Shown here: positions 41,601-52,700 of the stretch, in pieces
How positions within the stretch are numbered: the first letter of the stretch is position 1
How the letters are laid out: each line of letters opens with the position of its first letter
Assembly: GCA_038533155.1 (NCBI GenBank)
Contig: JBCAZH010000002.1
Location: forward strand, 103,569 to 167,568
Direction of reading: 5' to 3'
Source of the DNA: CALBPI01 sp038533155
GTDB lineage: Bacteria; Pseudomonadota; Gammaproteobacteria; Steroidobacterales; Woeseiaceae
DNA: 64,000 nt
Notes under the pieces: generated by a model
Database searches by the model: none
What the model saw: the letters and a program-made list of their open reading frames with translations, nothing else
What the model was told of the DNA's origin: nothing
Position numbers and translations under genes: made by a program

Positions 41601-43964
41601 TTAGACTTTCTCGCCAGCAAGGTACAACCAAGTCTCGATGACCGTATCCGGGTTGAGAGACATCGACTCGATGCCTTGCTCCAACAACCAAGCGGCCAGT
41701 TCCGGATGGTCGGACGGCCCTTGTCCGCAAATTCCAACATACTTGTTGCGTCGCTTGCATGCGCTGATCGTAAGTTCGAGCAGCGCTTTCACGGCTTCAT
41801 CACGTTCGTCAAACAAATCTGCGATCAGCCCGGAGTCGCGGTCAAGACCGAGCGCTAGCTGAGTCATGTCATTGGAGCCGATCGACATTCCGTCGAAGTA
41901 GTCCAAGTATTGATCGGCCAACAATGCATTGGTGGGTAGCTCTGACATCATGATCAAACGCAGACCGTTTTCACCGCGGGCGAGACCTTCTGCAGCGAGC
42001 AGCTCAGTCACTTGTTTCGCTTGCTCTACGGTTCGAACGAAGGGAACCATCACCTCGACATTGGTGAGTCCCATGTCATTTCGAACACGCTTGATCGCTT
42101 CGCACTCCATGCGGAAGCAAGGCTGAAAATTCTCATCGAGATAACGCGCTGCACCGCGGAAGCCAAGCATCGGGTTTTCTTCGTTGGGCTCATAGAGCTC
42201 GCCGCCGATCAAGTTGGCGTACTCGTTGGATTTGAAGTCGGACAAACGAACGATAACCGGATGCGGTGCAAACGCGGCTGCAATAGAGCTGACACCTTCG
42301 GCCAGTTTGCTGACAAAAAATTCACGCGGATCGGCGTAGCCTGCCATCTGCTCGTCGATCATCTCGCGCGTGTCTTCGTCGATATCGTGATAGTCCAGCA
42401 ACGCTTGCGGGTGCACACCGATCATGCGGTTGATAATGAACTCTAGCCTTGCAAGACCGACGCCACGGTGCGGGATCGACGCGAAATCAAACGCACGATC
42501 AGGATTCCCGACATTCATCATGATCTTCACGGGAACTTCTGGCAGCGCATCGAGTTCGATTTGATGCTTTTCGAACTCAAGGACACCATCATAAATGAAG
42601 CCCTCATCGCCTTCGGCGCAAGACACGGTCACCTCAGCACCATCTGCGATGAGATCGGTCGCATCGCCACAGCCCACGACAGCCGGAATGCCTAACTCGC
42701 GTGCAATGATCGCCGCATGGCAGGTTCGTCCACCTCGGTTGGTGACGATCGCCGCAGCCCGTTTCATCACGGGCTCCCAATCGGGGTCCGTCATATCGGC
42801 GACCAGGACGTCGCCACTTTGGACGCGCGCCATTTCGCTAACGTCGCGAATGACTTTCGCCTTCCCTGCGCCGATTTTCTGTCCGATGCTGCGCCCACTC
42901 GCAACCACAGTGGAGCGTTTCTTCAGTGTGAACCGCTGCAACGTTCTGCCGGTACGCGATTGAACGGTTTCTGGCCGCGCTTGCAAGATATAAATCTTGC
43001 CATCGTCTCCGTCCTTGCCCCACTCAATATCCATTGGGCGACCGTAGTGTGCTTCGATGGTTAACGCGTGCCGCGCGAGTTCTAATACATCTGCATCGGT
43101 AATAGAGAACGCGCGCCGCTGTTCGGCATCTACGTCGACGGTCTGAACACTCTTGCCGGCACGTGCATCGTCCGAGAACACCATCTTTATGGCCTTGCTG
43201 CCGAGATTCCGCCGCATAATCGGCATTTTGTTATCACGTAGCGCAGGTTTGTAGACGTAGAACTCATCGGGATTCACGGCACCTTGGACCACCGTTTCCC
43301 CCAAGCCCCAAGAGGCTGTGATAAACACAAGATCGCGGAAGCCGGATTCTGTGTCGAGTGTGAACATCACACCGCTGGATCCGCGGTCGCTACGCACCAT
43401 GTGTTGGATACCCGCCGAAAGGGCAACCTGTTCGTGTGAGTAGCCTTGGTGGGTACGGTAGGCGATCGCACGGTCGTTGAACAACGACGCGAAAACGTCG
43501 CGCATCGCGGCAATGACGTTGTCGAGACCTCTAATATTGAGGTAGGTTTCCTGCTGTCCTGCAAACGAGGCGTCTGGCAGGTCCTCGGCCGTCGCCGACG
43601 AGCGCACTGCAACGGCGATGTCGTTGCCGCCGGCCATTTGGGCCCAAGCTTCCGCCATGTCTTGCTCTAGCTGTTTCGGTAGCGGTGCCTTTCGGATCCA
43701 GCCGCGAATGTCATCGCCCGCAGCCGTTAGTGCCCCGATGTCGTCGACATCCAGACCATCGAGTCGCGCAGCGATCTTGCTATCTAGCCCATTATCGGCG
43801 AGGAAAACACGGTAAGCCTCGGATGTCGTCGCGAAGCCACCAGGCACGGTAACGCCCAGATTGTGTAGGTTGCTGATCATCTCGCCGAGTGAGGCATTCT
43901 TGCCGCCGACGCGCTCAACATCGTTCATGCCGAGCTCGGAAAAGGGGATGACAAAACGATTCAC
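41601..43964 (-). CDS. ppsA: phosphoenolpyruvate synthase
   Basis: Makes PEP from pyruvate and ATP in gluconeogenesis. The 787-residue protein has the ATP-grasp domain (GGKNASLGEM, RSSATAEDLPDASFAGQQET), the swivelling phosphohistidine domain with His416 and the regulatory Thr414 in GGRTCHAAI, and the PEP/pyruvate TIM barrel with the C-terminal catalytic Cys in GICGQGPSD. The start is GTG at 43964. The divergent neighbour encodes PpsR, which phosphorylates the Thr beside the catalytic His. Confidence 0.97.
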   Translation of the reverse strand: MNRFVIPFSELGMNDVERVGGKNASLGEMISNLHNLGVTVPGGFATTSEAYRVFLADNGLDSKIAARLDGLDVDDIGALTAAGDDIRGWIRKAPLPKQLEQDMAEAWAQMAGGNDIAVAVRSSATAEDLPDASFAGQQETYLNIRGLDNVIAAMRDVFASLFNDRAIAYRTHQGYSHEQVALSAGIQHMVRSDRGSSGVMFTLDTESGFRDLVFITASWGLGETVVQGAVNPDEFYVYKPALRDNKMPIMRRNLGSKAIKMVFSDDARAGKSVQTVDVDAEQRRAFSITDADVLELARHALTIEAHYGRPMDIEWGKDGDDGKIYILQARPETVQSRTGRTLQRFTLKKRSTVVASGRSIGQKIGAGKAKVIRDVSEMARVQSGDVLVADMTDPDWEPVMKRAAAIVTNRGGRTCHAAIIARELGIPAVVGCGDATDLIADGAEVTVSCAEGDEGFIYDGVLEFEKHQIELDALPEVPVKIMMNVGNPDRAFDFASIPHRGVGLARLEFIINRMIGVHPQALLDYHDIDEDTREMIDEQMAGYADPREFFVSKLAEGVSSIAAAFAPHPVIVRLSDFKSNEYANLIGGELYEPNEENPMLGFRGAARYLDENFQPCFRMECEAIKRVRNDMGLTNVEVMVPFVRTVEQAKQVTELLAAEGLARGENGLRLIMMSELPTNALLADQYLDYFDGMSIGSNDMTQLALGLDRDSGLIADLFDERDEAVKALLELTISACKRRNKYVGICGQGPSDHPELAAWLLEQGIESMSLNPDTVIETWLYLAGEKV

Positions 43965-44001
43965 GCTGGTCCCTCGCTACCGTGGAGTTTTAAAGCCCGC
44001 C

Positions 44002-44007
44002 ATTATA
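44002..44007 (-). promoter_or_regulatory. -10 element of ppsA
   Basis: A perfect TATAAT on the minus strand, 38 nt upstream of the ppsA GTG, in the divergent ppsA/ppsR region. The expected -35 region (about 44025-44030) is poor, suggesting help from an activator. Confidence 0.4.
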
Positions 44008-44098
44008 GCCTCATCGGTCGTGCGGCGCTCTCTGACGCATCTCGCATCCCGAAGTGCTGCGAGGTGGGTTATGGTAACCGGCGATCAGCGGAGCAACT

Positions 44099-44923
44099 AT
44101 GCCAACGAGAACCATATTCTTCATATCGGACCAGACCGGTGTCACGGCTGAGACGCTGGGCCACAGCCTGATGACACAGTTCAAGGGCGAGGACTTTCGC
44201 CAGGTGACGGTACCGTTTGTCGATTCTGCTTCCCGAGCCGATGAGTTGAAGCGGCGGATCGACCAGGCTGCGGAGCGGGATCAGCACCGACCGATCGTAT
44301 TCAGCTCTCTCGTGCATGACGACCTGCGGGAGATCATTCGCGAATCTAATGGGCTTTATTTGGATATTTTTGACGCGTTTGTCGGCACGCTGGAGGCGGA
44401 ATTGGATGCGCCAGCGTCACACGCTGCGGGGCGTGCGCATGGCATGTCCGATGCGGATACGTACATGAAGCGCATCGAGGCAACCAACTACGCGTTAGCC
44501 AACGACGATGGCGGCGTCACGCGCAACTACGAACAAGCGGATGTCATTCTTGTCGGCGTTTCGCGATCTGGCAAAACGCCAACCTGTCTGTATCTCGCAC
44601 TCCAGTATGGCGTGTACGCCGCGAACTATCCGATAACCGATGACGAATTTGAGAGCGGCGTTCTGCCGCCGCGCTTGTTGGAGCATCGAGGCAAGCTATT
44701 CGGGTTGACGATCAACGCACGTCGTTTGCAACAGATTCGACGTGAGCGGCGTGCGGCGGGCCGCTATGCGAGCGCTCAGCAAGTCAATTTCGAGTTGCGC
44801 GCAGCGGCCGCTTTGTTCTCCAAGTATCGGGTTCCTCATGTGGATACAACGGAATTTTCGATTGAGGAAATCGCGAGTCGTATCCTCGAAGCGACGGGTG
44901 TTGAACGCAGAGTCCGACCTTAA
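44099..44923 (+). CDS. ppsR: PEP synthase regulatory protein (kinase/pyrophosphorylase)
   Basis: Bifunctional DUF299 enzyme that inactivates PpsA by ADP-dependent phosphorylation of a threonine and reactivates it by phosphate-dependent removal. The 274-residue protein has the P-loop GVSRSGKT (153-160), the N-terminal FFISDQTGVTAETLGHSL and the C-terminal TTEFSIEEIASRI region. It is divergent from its target ppsA, the usual arrangement. The start is ATG 44099, with GCGGAGC just upstream. Confidence 0.95.
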   Translation: MPTRTIFFISDQTGVTAETLGHSLMTQFKGEDFRQVTVPFVDSASRADELKRRIDQAAERDQHRPIVFSSLVHDDLREIIRESNGLYLDIFDAFVGTLEAELDAPASHAAGRAHGMSDADTYMKRIEATNYALANDDGGVTRNYEQADVILVGVSRSGKTPTCLYLALQYGVYAANYPITDDEFESGVLPPRLLEHRGKLFGLTINARRLQQIRRERRAAGRYASAQQVNFELRAAAALFSKYRVPHVDTTEFSIEEIASRILEATGVERRVRP

Positions 44924-45015
44924 GTTTTTCGCGCTGTCAAGCGAACCAACAAAGCGCTTAATTGGATGTGAAATCGGGACTCAAGGCTACCTCAGAGCTG
45001 TGATAAGCTCAAAGC

Positions 45016-45483
45016 ATGAGTTCGGATAGTCTCATCATTCCTCAAACCACTGTGAAGCCGCGAAGCTTCGCGGGTTTGATGAGCGTTTATGAAAGCAACT
45101 ACCTCAGAATGTGGTTGCTCGCACCGAAGCTCAACGAGTTGAATGGGGCTCAGACCTCCGTGGAAGGACGTGATGATCTGCCTCTGCACCTGACCGTTGA
45201 GGAGCGTACTCGGTACACGTTGACCGTTCGATTGACCTATCTTTTCGACGAAGTCGATGACAGCGGTCAGACGGCCCGTATTGCGGATCCGGACCTGCGC
45301 TTGCGGATCTATTTCGATGGGCGACTCGCCGAAGTGATGAGCATGAGCGCTCAGCATCGTCACCATATCCTAAGAGATATTGCTGCATCGCACCGTGAGA
45401 CCCTCGATTCCCGTTGGCAACGCAATATGTTGTTGAACAAGTGGCTCGAATACTTGCTGGATGTTGGCCACAGCTTTCGTTAG
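45016..45483 (+). CDS. DUF1249 family protein (YqiB-like)
   Basis: A 155-residue soluble protein with the DUF1249 pattern: FAGLMSVYESNYLRMWLLAP near the N-terminus, RTRYTLTVRLTY in the middle, DLRLRIYFDGRLAEVMS, and the C-terminal QRNMLLNKWLEYLLDVGHSF. E. coli YqiB, beside cpdA, has the same design; its function is not established. No cpdA is present here. A GATAAG lies near the start. Confidence 0.85.
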   Translation: MSSDSLIIPQTTVKPRSFAGLMSVYESNYLRMWLLAPKLNELNGAQTSVEGRDDLPLHLTVEERTRYTLTVRLTYLFDEVDDSGQTARIADPDLRLRIYFDGRLAEVMSMSAQHRHHILRDIAASHRETLDSRWQRNMLLNKWLEYLLDVGHSFR

Positions 45484-45529
45484 CTGAGCCAGCCTTAAGC
45501 TCGGGAATCCCCCAAACTGTGCGATAGAT

Positions 45530-45546
45530 CAAGGTCACTGACCTTG
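45530..45546. promoter_or_regulatory. palindrome upstream of the coiled-coil gene
   Basis: CAAGGTC and GACCTTG are perfect 7-bp inverted arms around ACT. A TGTAAT (45554-45559) follows 7 nt later, and the next gene's ATG is at 45607. The element would cover the -35 region, consistent with an operator; a weak hairpin terminator for the preceding gene is the alternative, but no T-run follows. Confidence 0.35.
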
Positions 45547-45606
45547 TCTTATGTGTAATCTCCCAGCTGAAACGGTTTTTGCATAGAAGCGGATTCGCGT
45601 ATCAGC

Positions 45607-46659
45607 ATGGTTGCTGCAACAGAAAAGATCAATCCGACGACAACAGCGATCGACGAACAGGAGCGGCTACTTCGCTTGTTCTCGAATCGTGTTGCACTGA
45701 AGAAAGCCTACAGCGAGCTCCGACAAAAAGAACGTGACCTCAACCAGTCGCTCAAAGGTGCGCAACAGCGTGGGGAAGCGTTGCAACAGCGGCTTGCCTA
45801 CCTCGAGCAACTACTGACGGACGAACAGACGGCACTGTCGACGATGTTGTTCTATCACCTTCGGGGTTTATGGCGACGTTGTAATCAGCACCTCAAAACG
45901 GCCGGCAACCAAATGGCTACCCGTATCAGCGGGAAGCGTACTGTTGAGATGATCGAGCAATGGCGCGACGCGCACTCCCAGCGGCTCAGCGACATTGAAC
46001 AGAAGTTGGTCGCTGAGAAGGCGTCGATCATGGCGCTACGACAGTTGTTACGGGACTTGGAAGCGCAAAGAGTACGCGCGAAATATCCTTGGCATTGGTG
46101 GCTTCGGCGAAGGCTGAAGGCTGAGCAGCGCAACGTCACCGAGGATTTGCGCGTTCACGTTGCGGATCACGATGAGACGTTGGCACATGCGAGGGCTGTT
46201 CGCGTCGAGCGGCCGCCGAAAGATCGTGTGCTTCCCGTGCCAGATCAGCGAGTGATTAACATTCACTTGTTGGCAATGGCGCAGTTCATGACCCACTTTT
46301 TTGAGGCTGCGGGAAACCTCGCAGCAAAATCTCGACAGGCATTCCATCGTGAGGCTGGCGCCGTTGAGTATGGTGACGACACGAATTGTAGACGCATCAT
46401 GATGGCCGTCGATCAGTCGTTTGAGAAGTTTCGGGACTACACGGCGAGCCCGGAGTTTGCCGAGTTGATCCGCACTCAGGTGAAATGGCTATCGCAACGG
46501 GCGCACTACGCCGATGAGGAATCGGTGATTCCCGAGCCGTTCGACGTCGATCCACTCAACCTAGTCGACGAGCAGCGCCAGTCGCGGTTCGCACCGATTG
46601 CGTCAATCTTGAGAGACGATCAGTGGTCAGTTTCGCAAGCGTTACTCACGCATCAATAG
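45607..46659 (+). CDS. conserved-looking coiled-coil protein of unknown function
   Basis: A 350-residue soluble protein that I do not recognise. Residues about 15-75 and 110-155 are strongly heptad-like coiled coil (RQKERDLNQSLKGAQQRGEAL). Between them is a short aromatic/hydrophobic segment (STMLFYHLRGLWRRC), then a basic Trp-rich stretch (KYPWHWWLRRRLKAEQ, about 160-175). The C-terminal half is helical and acidic. There is no signal peptide and no clear TM. It stands between a DUF1249 gene and the convergent efflux operon, with 2 bp between stops. A membrane-associated structural or adaptor role is only a guess. Confidence 0.75.
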   Translation: MVAATEKINPTTTAIDEQERLLRLFSNRVALKKAYSELRQKERDLNQSLKGAQQRGEALQQRLAYLEQLLTDEQTALSTMLFYHLRGLWRRCNQHLKTAGNQMATRISGKRTVEMIEQWRDAHSQRLSDIEQKLVAEKASIMALRQLLRDLEAQRVRAKYPWHWWLRRRLKAEQRNVTEDLRVHVADHDETLAHARAVRVERPPKDRVLPVPDQRVINIHLLAMAQFMTHFFEAAGNLAAKSRQAFHREAGAVEYGDDTNCRRIMMAVDQSFEKFRDYTASPEFAELIRTQVKWLSQRAHYADEESVIPEPFDVDPLNLVDEQRQSRFAPIASILRDDQWSVSQALLTHQ

Positions 46660-46661
46660 TG

Positions 46662-49600
46662 CTACTGCGGTAGTGGCTGATCGAGAGATGCTGTGCGCCG
46701 TCCGGTGGCTTGTCGCCAAACACGGTGACTCCAGTTCTTGAACTTATCTAGGCCGACGTAAGTCATCGGCACCACGATCAGCGAAACCACGGTTGAAAAA
46801 GCCAAACCGCCAATGATGGTTCTCGCCATCGGGTAGTAGGCGGGGCCACCGGCGCCGACTTGTGTGTCACCTATCGCGAGTGGAACCAAGCCCAGAATCG
46901 TCGTTGCCGCAGTCATCAGAATTGGCCGAAAACGATCGGCTGCGCCTTGCACAACTGCCTCGCTTCGGGCCATTCCTTCGCGTCGCAAGTTGTTGATGTG
47001 GTCCACAAGGACGATGCCGTTGTTCACAACGACCCCGATCAAGATCATCAACCCCACCATGCCCATGAACGTGAGCGGTGTGTTCGTCAACGCAAGGAAC
47101 CACACCACACCCACGAGCGAGTAGATCAATGACATGATGATCGATAGTGGATACAACATCGATTCGAACATTGCGGCCATAACGATGACGATGAGGACAA
47201 CGCCGAGCAGAATATTCTCGAGCATCAGATCTTTGGTCTCGTCATTGCGCTCGAATCCGCGTCCAAAGTTCCATTGGTAGCCGGCGGGTAACTGCAACTG
47301 ATCCATAACCTTCTGAACTTCTGGTTTGAGCTCGTCCATGCTCGTACCTTGGTTGATCGCGGCGGACAAACTGGCGGACGTCTTGCGGTTGGTTCGACGA
47401 ATCGTTCGCGCACCACGTGTTTGTTCCAGCGCCGCGATCTGGTATAGCGGCACCGCCGTCTGCACACCATCCTCGCCGATAGCCGGGATCATCATATTGC
47501 CTAGCTGTTCCATCGATTGACGATCGTCATCACGGAATGCCAGACGCATCAGCACTTCGCCGTTCTCGCTGCGATATTCGCGGAGGCGCTCGCCGCGAAG
47601 GGCAATGCCGACCGCATCGCCAACCGCTTGCGCGGTTACGCCCACGGTGGCGGCCTTTTCGCGATCCAGACGGATACGCACTTCGCGTGGCCCTGCAGTC
47701 AGATCGGAACTGAAGTCACTCAAACCATCGACATTCTGCAAAAGATCCCAGGCGTCATAGGTGAGTTCACGAAGCCGCTCTGTCGACTCACCGGTGAGCG
47801 TGATGCTGAAGCCCTCGCCGAAACCGCTATTCGGTCGCTCGAACGCGGGTTCGCCAATCGCGATATCCGGTTTTTCTTCGAGAATCATTTTCATGATCTC
47901 GCGCGAGTCGGTCTTCGCCTCCGCACCTTGCGTCAGCAGAATTGTTGACTGCGCTTCACCTTGGTTCCAGTACGAGTACACGGAACGAATTTCAAATCGC
48001 TCTTCGTTGTCAAACAGGAACTGCTCGATACGATCGACGTTCGTCTCGACCTGTTCTAGCGAGTAGATGTCGTTCAGGTGATAGGGCAGGAACAGACGTC
48101 GAGAAGGTTCCTCTGGCCACGGGTCAACTTTGAAGGCTTCGCCGGCGATCGGAATGGCAGGGGATGCGAGTAGCAGCAATGCCACAAAAGGCGCTACGAG
48201 GCGTTTGGGGCCACGCGCGTACGTGATCCAATGCAGCAGCTTGCGATAGCGTCTGGCGACAGCGGGTATCAACTTCCCGCTGTGCTCCTGAGGAATCGTT
48301 TTCAGCTTGCTTGTCAGCAAGGGTATGAGTGTTTGTGCGACGAACAAAGAGCAGATGATTGCGACAGAGATCGTTATGGCGACGTGGCGGAGGAAGACGC
48401 CGAGCTCGGATTCCGTGCTGAACACGATTGGCAAGAACACACAGACTGATGTGGTCGTGCTTGCGATCACCGCAAGGCCCACTTCTCGAACACCCATCAA
48501 AGTGGCCGCAGACGGGTCCGTGCCATTTTCCTGTCGATAACGGAAAATACTCTCGGTAATGACGACCGAGTTGTCGACCAACATACCGATAGCCAACATG
48601 AGTCCCATGAGCGTCAACACGTTGAGGGACAATCCAGCGAAATACATTGCGCCAAGCGTGATGACCAGCGACAGCGGGACCGATAGCGTGACGATCAGTG
48701 TCGTCGCCATGTGGCGTAGGAAAAAGTACAAAACGACGATAGCTAGCAGTGCGCCGATCGCACCCGAAATCACAAGGTCGGACAAGCTTTGGCGAACGGA
48801 CTCTGCCTGGTTTTCCAGATCGAAAATTTCGATACCACGCATCGCCGGCGTTTCGCCGATTTTCTCGATCTCCTGCTTCACGCGGTCGGAGACTTCCACC
48901 ATGTTGTAGCCACTCGCGCGACTCACCTCGATGCCGATTGCATAGTTGCCGTCCAGATGGCGTCCGTAGTCACGTTCCTGCGATGTGATCGACACCGAAG
49001 CTACGTCGCGTAAGCGCAGGTTCTGCCCGTCGATAACGAGATCCCGAATGTCGTCGAGACTCTTGAACTCCCCATTTGGCCGCAATGTCCAGCGTTCGTT
49101 TCCTGCTGTGATTTGCCCGCCGCTGACCGCGAAATTTCCTCTTCTCAACAAGTCAGCCAGCTCAGCGAGGTTCACGTTGTGTGCCCGGACTCGTCCGGCA
49201 TCCAAGCGGAGTCGCACTTCTGGCGGCTCAACGCCCTGGATGGTCACTTTAGATACGCCTTCCAAGCGCTCCAGCCGCCGTCTGACCTGCGTATTCAACA
49301 AGTCGTAAGCATTGGATAGGTCGCGGTCACTGGATACCCTCAACTGCATAATGGGGCGGTCGCTCATCGAGCCGCTGTAAACTTGAATTCGCTCTAGGTC
49401 GGCCGGCAGTTCGTCACGAATGGCATCCAGTTTCACACGCGCTTCGACAGCGGCAGTTCTGGCATTGGAATTGAATCCATACTGCATCCAGATTTCTGCG
49501 GAGTTCTCGTTCGACCAAGAATACATATCGCGAACGCCCGGCAACGTCGCGAGCGCTTCCTCTGCCGGACGGGTAATTTGCCGTTCCGTCTCTTTCGGGG

Positions 49601-49763
49601 TTGAGCCCTCATAGGGGATGTTGACGAAAAACCCCGGCCAGTCGACATCGGGGAACTCTTCAAGCGGCAGCAGCCGTGATGAGATCAGCCCCACCGCAAA
49701 CAGTGCGGCGAAAATCATCGAGATCGTGACAGGCCGCTTCAGCGAGAGCTCGGTATGTTTCAT
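46662..49763 (-). CDS. RND efflux permease (second of a tandem pair)
   Basis: A 1033-residue inner-membrane proton/drug antiporter of the AcrB/MdtB-C superfamily, with twelve predicted helices and two large periplasmic loops. It keeps the TM4 acidic residue in GLMLAIGMLVDNSVVITES and the corresponding second-half VVNNGIVLVDHINN. It overlaps the preceding permease gene by 4 bp. Two different permeases with one adaptor recall MdtABC, where the pumps form a mixed trimer. No outer-membrane channel gene is nearby, so a TolC encoded elsewhere is presumed. Confidence 0.93.
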   Translation of the reverse strand: MKHTELSLKRPVTISMIFAALFAVGLISSRLLPLEEFPDVDWPGFFVNIPYEGSTPKETERQITRPAEEALATLPGVRDMYSWSNENSAEIWMQYGFNSNARTAAVEARVKLDAIRDELPADLERIQVYSGSMSDRPIMQLRVSSDRDLSNAYDLLNTQVRRRLERLEGVSKVTIQGVEPPEVRLRLDAGRVRAHNVNLAELADLLRRGNFAVSGGQITAGNERWTLRPNGEFKSLDDIRDLVIDGQNLRLRDVASVSITSQERDYGRHLDGNYAIGIEVSRASGYNMVEVSDRVKQEIEKIGETPAMRGIEIFDLENQAESVRQSLSDLVISGAIGALLAIVVLYFFLRHMATTLIVTLSVPLSLVITLGAMYFAGLSLNVLTLMGLMLAIGMLVDNSVVITESIFRYRQENGTDPSAATLMGVREVGLAVIASTTTSVCVFLPIVFSTESELGVFLRHVAITISVAIICSLFVAQTLIPLLTSKLKTIPQEHSGKLIPAVARRYRKLLHWITYARGPKRLVAPFVALLLLASPAIPIAGEAFKVDPWPEEPSRRLFLPYHLNDIYSLEQVETNVDRIEQFLFDNEERFEIRSVYSYWNQGEAQSTILLTQGAEAKTDSREIMKMILEEKPDIAIGEPAFERPNSGFGEGFSITLTGESTERLRELTYDAWDLLQNVDGLSDFSSDLTAGPREVRIRLDREKAATVGVTAQAVGDAVGIALRGERLREYRSENGEVLMRLAFRDDDRQSMEQLGNMMIPAIGEDGVQTAVPLYQIAALEQTRGARTIRRTNRKTSASLSAAINQGTSMDELKPEVQKVMDQLQLPAGYQWNFGRGFERNDETKDLMLENILLGVVLIVIVMAAMFESMLYPLSIIMSLIYSLVGVVWFLALTNTPLTFMGMVGLMILIGVVVNNGIVLVDHINNLRREGMARSEAVVQGAADRFRPILMTAATTILGLVPLAIGDTQVGAGGPAYYPMARTIIGGLAFSTVVSLIVVPMTYVGLDKFKNWSHRVWRQATGRRTASLDQPLPQ

Positions 49764-52700
49764 GCGAGTTGTCCGTCAGGCGTGAAGGGGGTTCTGCTTG
49801 GGTTCGAAGCGTCGGCCTTTTCATCAACCTCAGTCTTCTTTCGATCCAGCAAGCTGTAGACCACCGGAATCACGATGAGCGTTAACAGCGTTGAGGTGAG
49901 TAGCCCGCCGATGACGGTAATTGCCATGGGGGTACGAACTTCGGCGCCTTCACCCAGACCCAGTGCCATGGGCAAGAGGCCGAGTGCGGTTGTCAGCGTG
50001 GTCATCATGATCGGGCGAAGCCGAGTCCGCGCGCCTTGTTCTATGGCAACGCCACGTTCGATCCCCGAGTCGCGCAACTGGTTGATCGTATCGATCATGA
50101 CGATGGCATTATTCACGACGATCCCGGCCAGCATGATCATGCCAATGAACGCCACAACGTTGATGGTGGTACCGGTCACGAATAACGCCAACACCGCACC
50201 GACCATCGCCAAAGGAATCGTGAACAAAATCACCAGAGGGTGCGTCAGAGATTCGAACTGAGACGCCATGACCAAGTAGACAAGGAAGACGGCCAGGGCG
50301 AGTGTGAACTGCATCGACGCAAGCGAGCGCTCCATCTCTTCACTTTGGCCCAATACCTCGACAGTCATTCCTTCTGGCAACGGTGTGGTATTCAACTGGT
50401 CTTGGAGCTGCGCGGCCAATGTCCCCAAATCGCCCGTGGTAATCGACGCGGACACGACCGCCACGCGTTCCTGATCGAAACGTCTGATCTCAGAAGGACC
50501 AGTGGCCATTCGTATATCAGCAACGTCTGTCAATTTGACCGGACGTGCGCTGCCCGGGTTGACGATCAGCTCTCGCACGTCGTCGATCGATGCGCTTCGG
50601 GAATCGACGCTCTTGACCGTGACATCGATTTTACGGTCCCGCCAACTATACCGTGTGGCAACGTTGCCTCGGACGCTCGTGACGACGCTATCAGCAATGT
50701 CTCGCACGACCAGTCCAAGCGCGGCGGCGCGTTCCTGATCAAAAGTGATCTGGATCTCTGGGTTTCCGCCTTCAACATTGGTGCGGACATCTGCGAATCG
50801 CGGATCACCTTCAAGCTGCCCAGCCATCGATTGCGCTTGAGTGCGCAACTGATCGAGATTGTAGCCGCGGTAGACGATTTCTAGCGGCGTGCTCAACGCG
50901 AGCAGGGCGGGGCGTTCAAAGTCGTAGGTGAGTCCTGGAATGCGGTCCAACGATGAACGAAGTTGCTGCATCACGGCGGCTTCGTCCTCGCGCGTGCTGC
51001 CCGATACCATCCTTAAGTTCAGTACCGCAGTGTGTTCACCCGCGTCGACAGGATTCGCGTCGAGGCGGTTGCCGGTTCCCGTCACGGAGAATGTTTTGTC
51101 GACGTCCGCGATTGCGCGCGTTGCCTCATAGGCGCGTGAGACGATGGCGTCGGTTTCGTTGAGTGGCGTGCCAGGTGCTAGGCGCAGGTTGATCGCGAAC
51201 TCGCCTTGGGACAGTTGAGGAATCAACTCACTGCCCAATCTTGGAACAAGACTCATGGTGCCCGCGAAAAGTACCAGGGCCGCAACACACACGCTAGCGC
51301 GATGTTGCATCGACCATCGCAAGGCGGGTGCGTAGATTTTTGCGAGCGCAGCGTTCAGGCCCCCGAACAAGAATGTCAGTACGCGGCCCGCGTAACCGAA
51401 GATGAAACTAACGAATCGACCGATGACAACGAACAAGCGCACGGGCAATGCCACGATCTTCGTCCATAATCCGCTATCGCGAGTTTCCTGAAGTTCCTGA
51501 AAGCTCTTCCGCGCGCCAGTCGCAGCCAGCATTGGAATGAGCAGAACCGCAAGCAACAGAGAGAACAGCAGGGCGTAGGTTACGGTCAGTGATTGATCTC
51601 TAAACAACTCACCCGCGATACCACTCACAAAGACCATTGGAAAGAACACGGCGATCGTAGTTAGTGTCGCCGCGAATACGGCTCCGGCAACTTCTGTCGT
51701 GCCTTTTTCCGCGGCTTCCACCATCGGGAAGCCTTGTTCCCGCTTAGCGAAGATGTTCTCAAGTACGACGATCGCGTTGTCGACCAGCAAGCCAACTGCA
51801 AGCGCGATGCCGCCGAGTGACATGATATTCAGGCTGAGGTCCGTTAGGTGCATTGACGCGAATGTGCCGACCACAGAAACGGGGATCGTGACACCGACGA
51901 TGAACGTCGCACGGGCGTTACCCAGAAAGCCATAAAGCACGATGACGGCAAATAGCGCGCCGAACATCGCTGCGGATTTCACATCATTGACAGCCGATCG
52001 AATGAACTGTGATTGGTCAGCGATCACCTGCAGTTGCAGCGACTCGGGCAAACTCTCAGAAATCGCTCCAAACTTTCTTTCGATGTTGCCTGCGACTTGA
52101 ACCGTGTTTGAATCGCCTTCTTTGTAGAGCGCGATCTCAATGACCTCGTTGCCATCGACACGTGTAATGGCCTCGCGTTCTTTGTAGCCCCTAGATACGT
52201 CCGCCACATCTTTCAGGTAAACCGGTCGACCCGCGCGAGTTGCGATGATCGCTTCGCCGAACGCCTCGACGCTTTCGAATTCATTGATGGTTCGTACCAA
52301 GAACCGGCGAAGCCCTTGTTCCAATCGACCACCGGCGAGATTAACGTTTTCCGCCTGCAATCGGTTCGCTACTTCCCCGATGGACAGGTTCAATTGAGAC
52401 AGTTTGATCTGGTCGACAACAATTTGGACTTCATCCTCAAGTCCACCGCTGACTTTTGCAGCGGCAACACCGCTGACGGATTCGAAATCATCTTTGATGT
52501 CATCTTCAGCGATTTGCCTTAAGTATTTCAGGCGGTCTTCGCTCAATAGGCGGTCATCGGTCGCACCCAACGCGAGTCGCATGATCGGTTCACTCGATGG
52601 GTCGAAACGAAGTAGAAGCGGTCGTTTAGCTTCCAACGGCAGTTCGAGGATGTCGAGCTTCTCGCGAACGTCCACGCTCGCGAGATTCATATCTGTGCCC

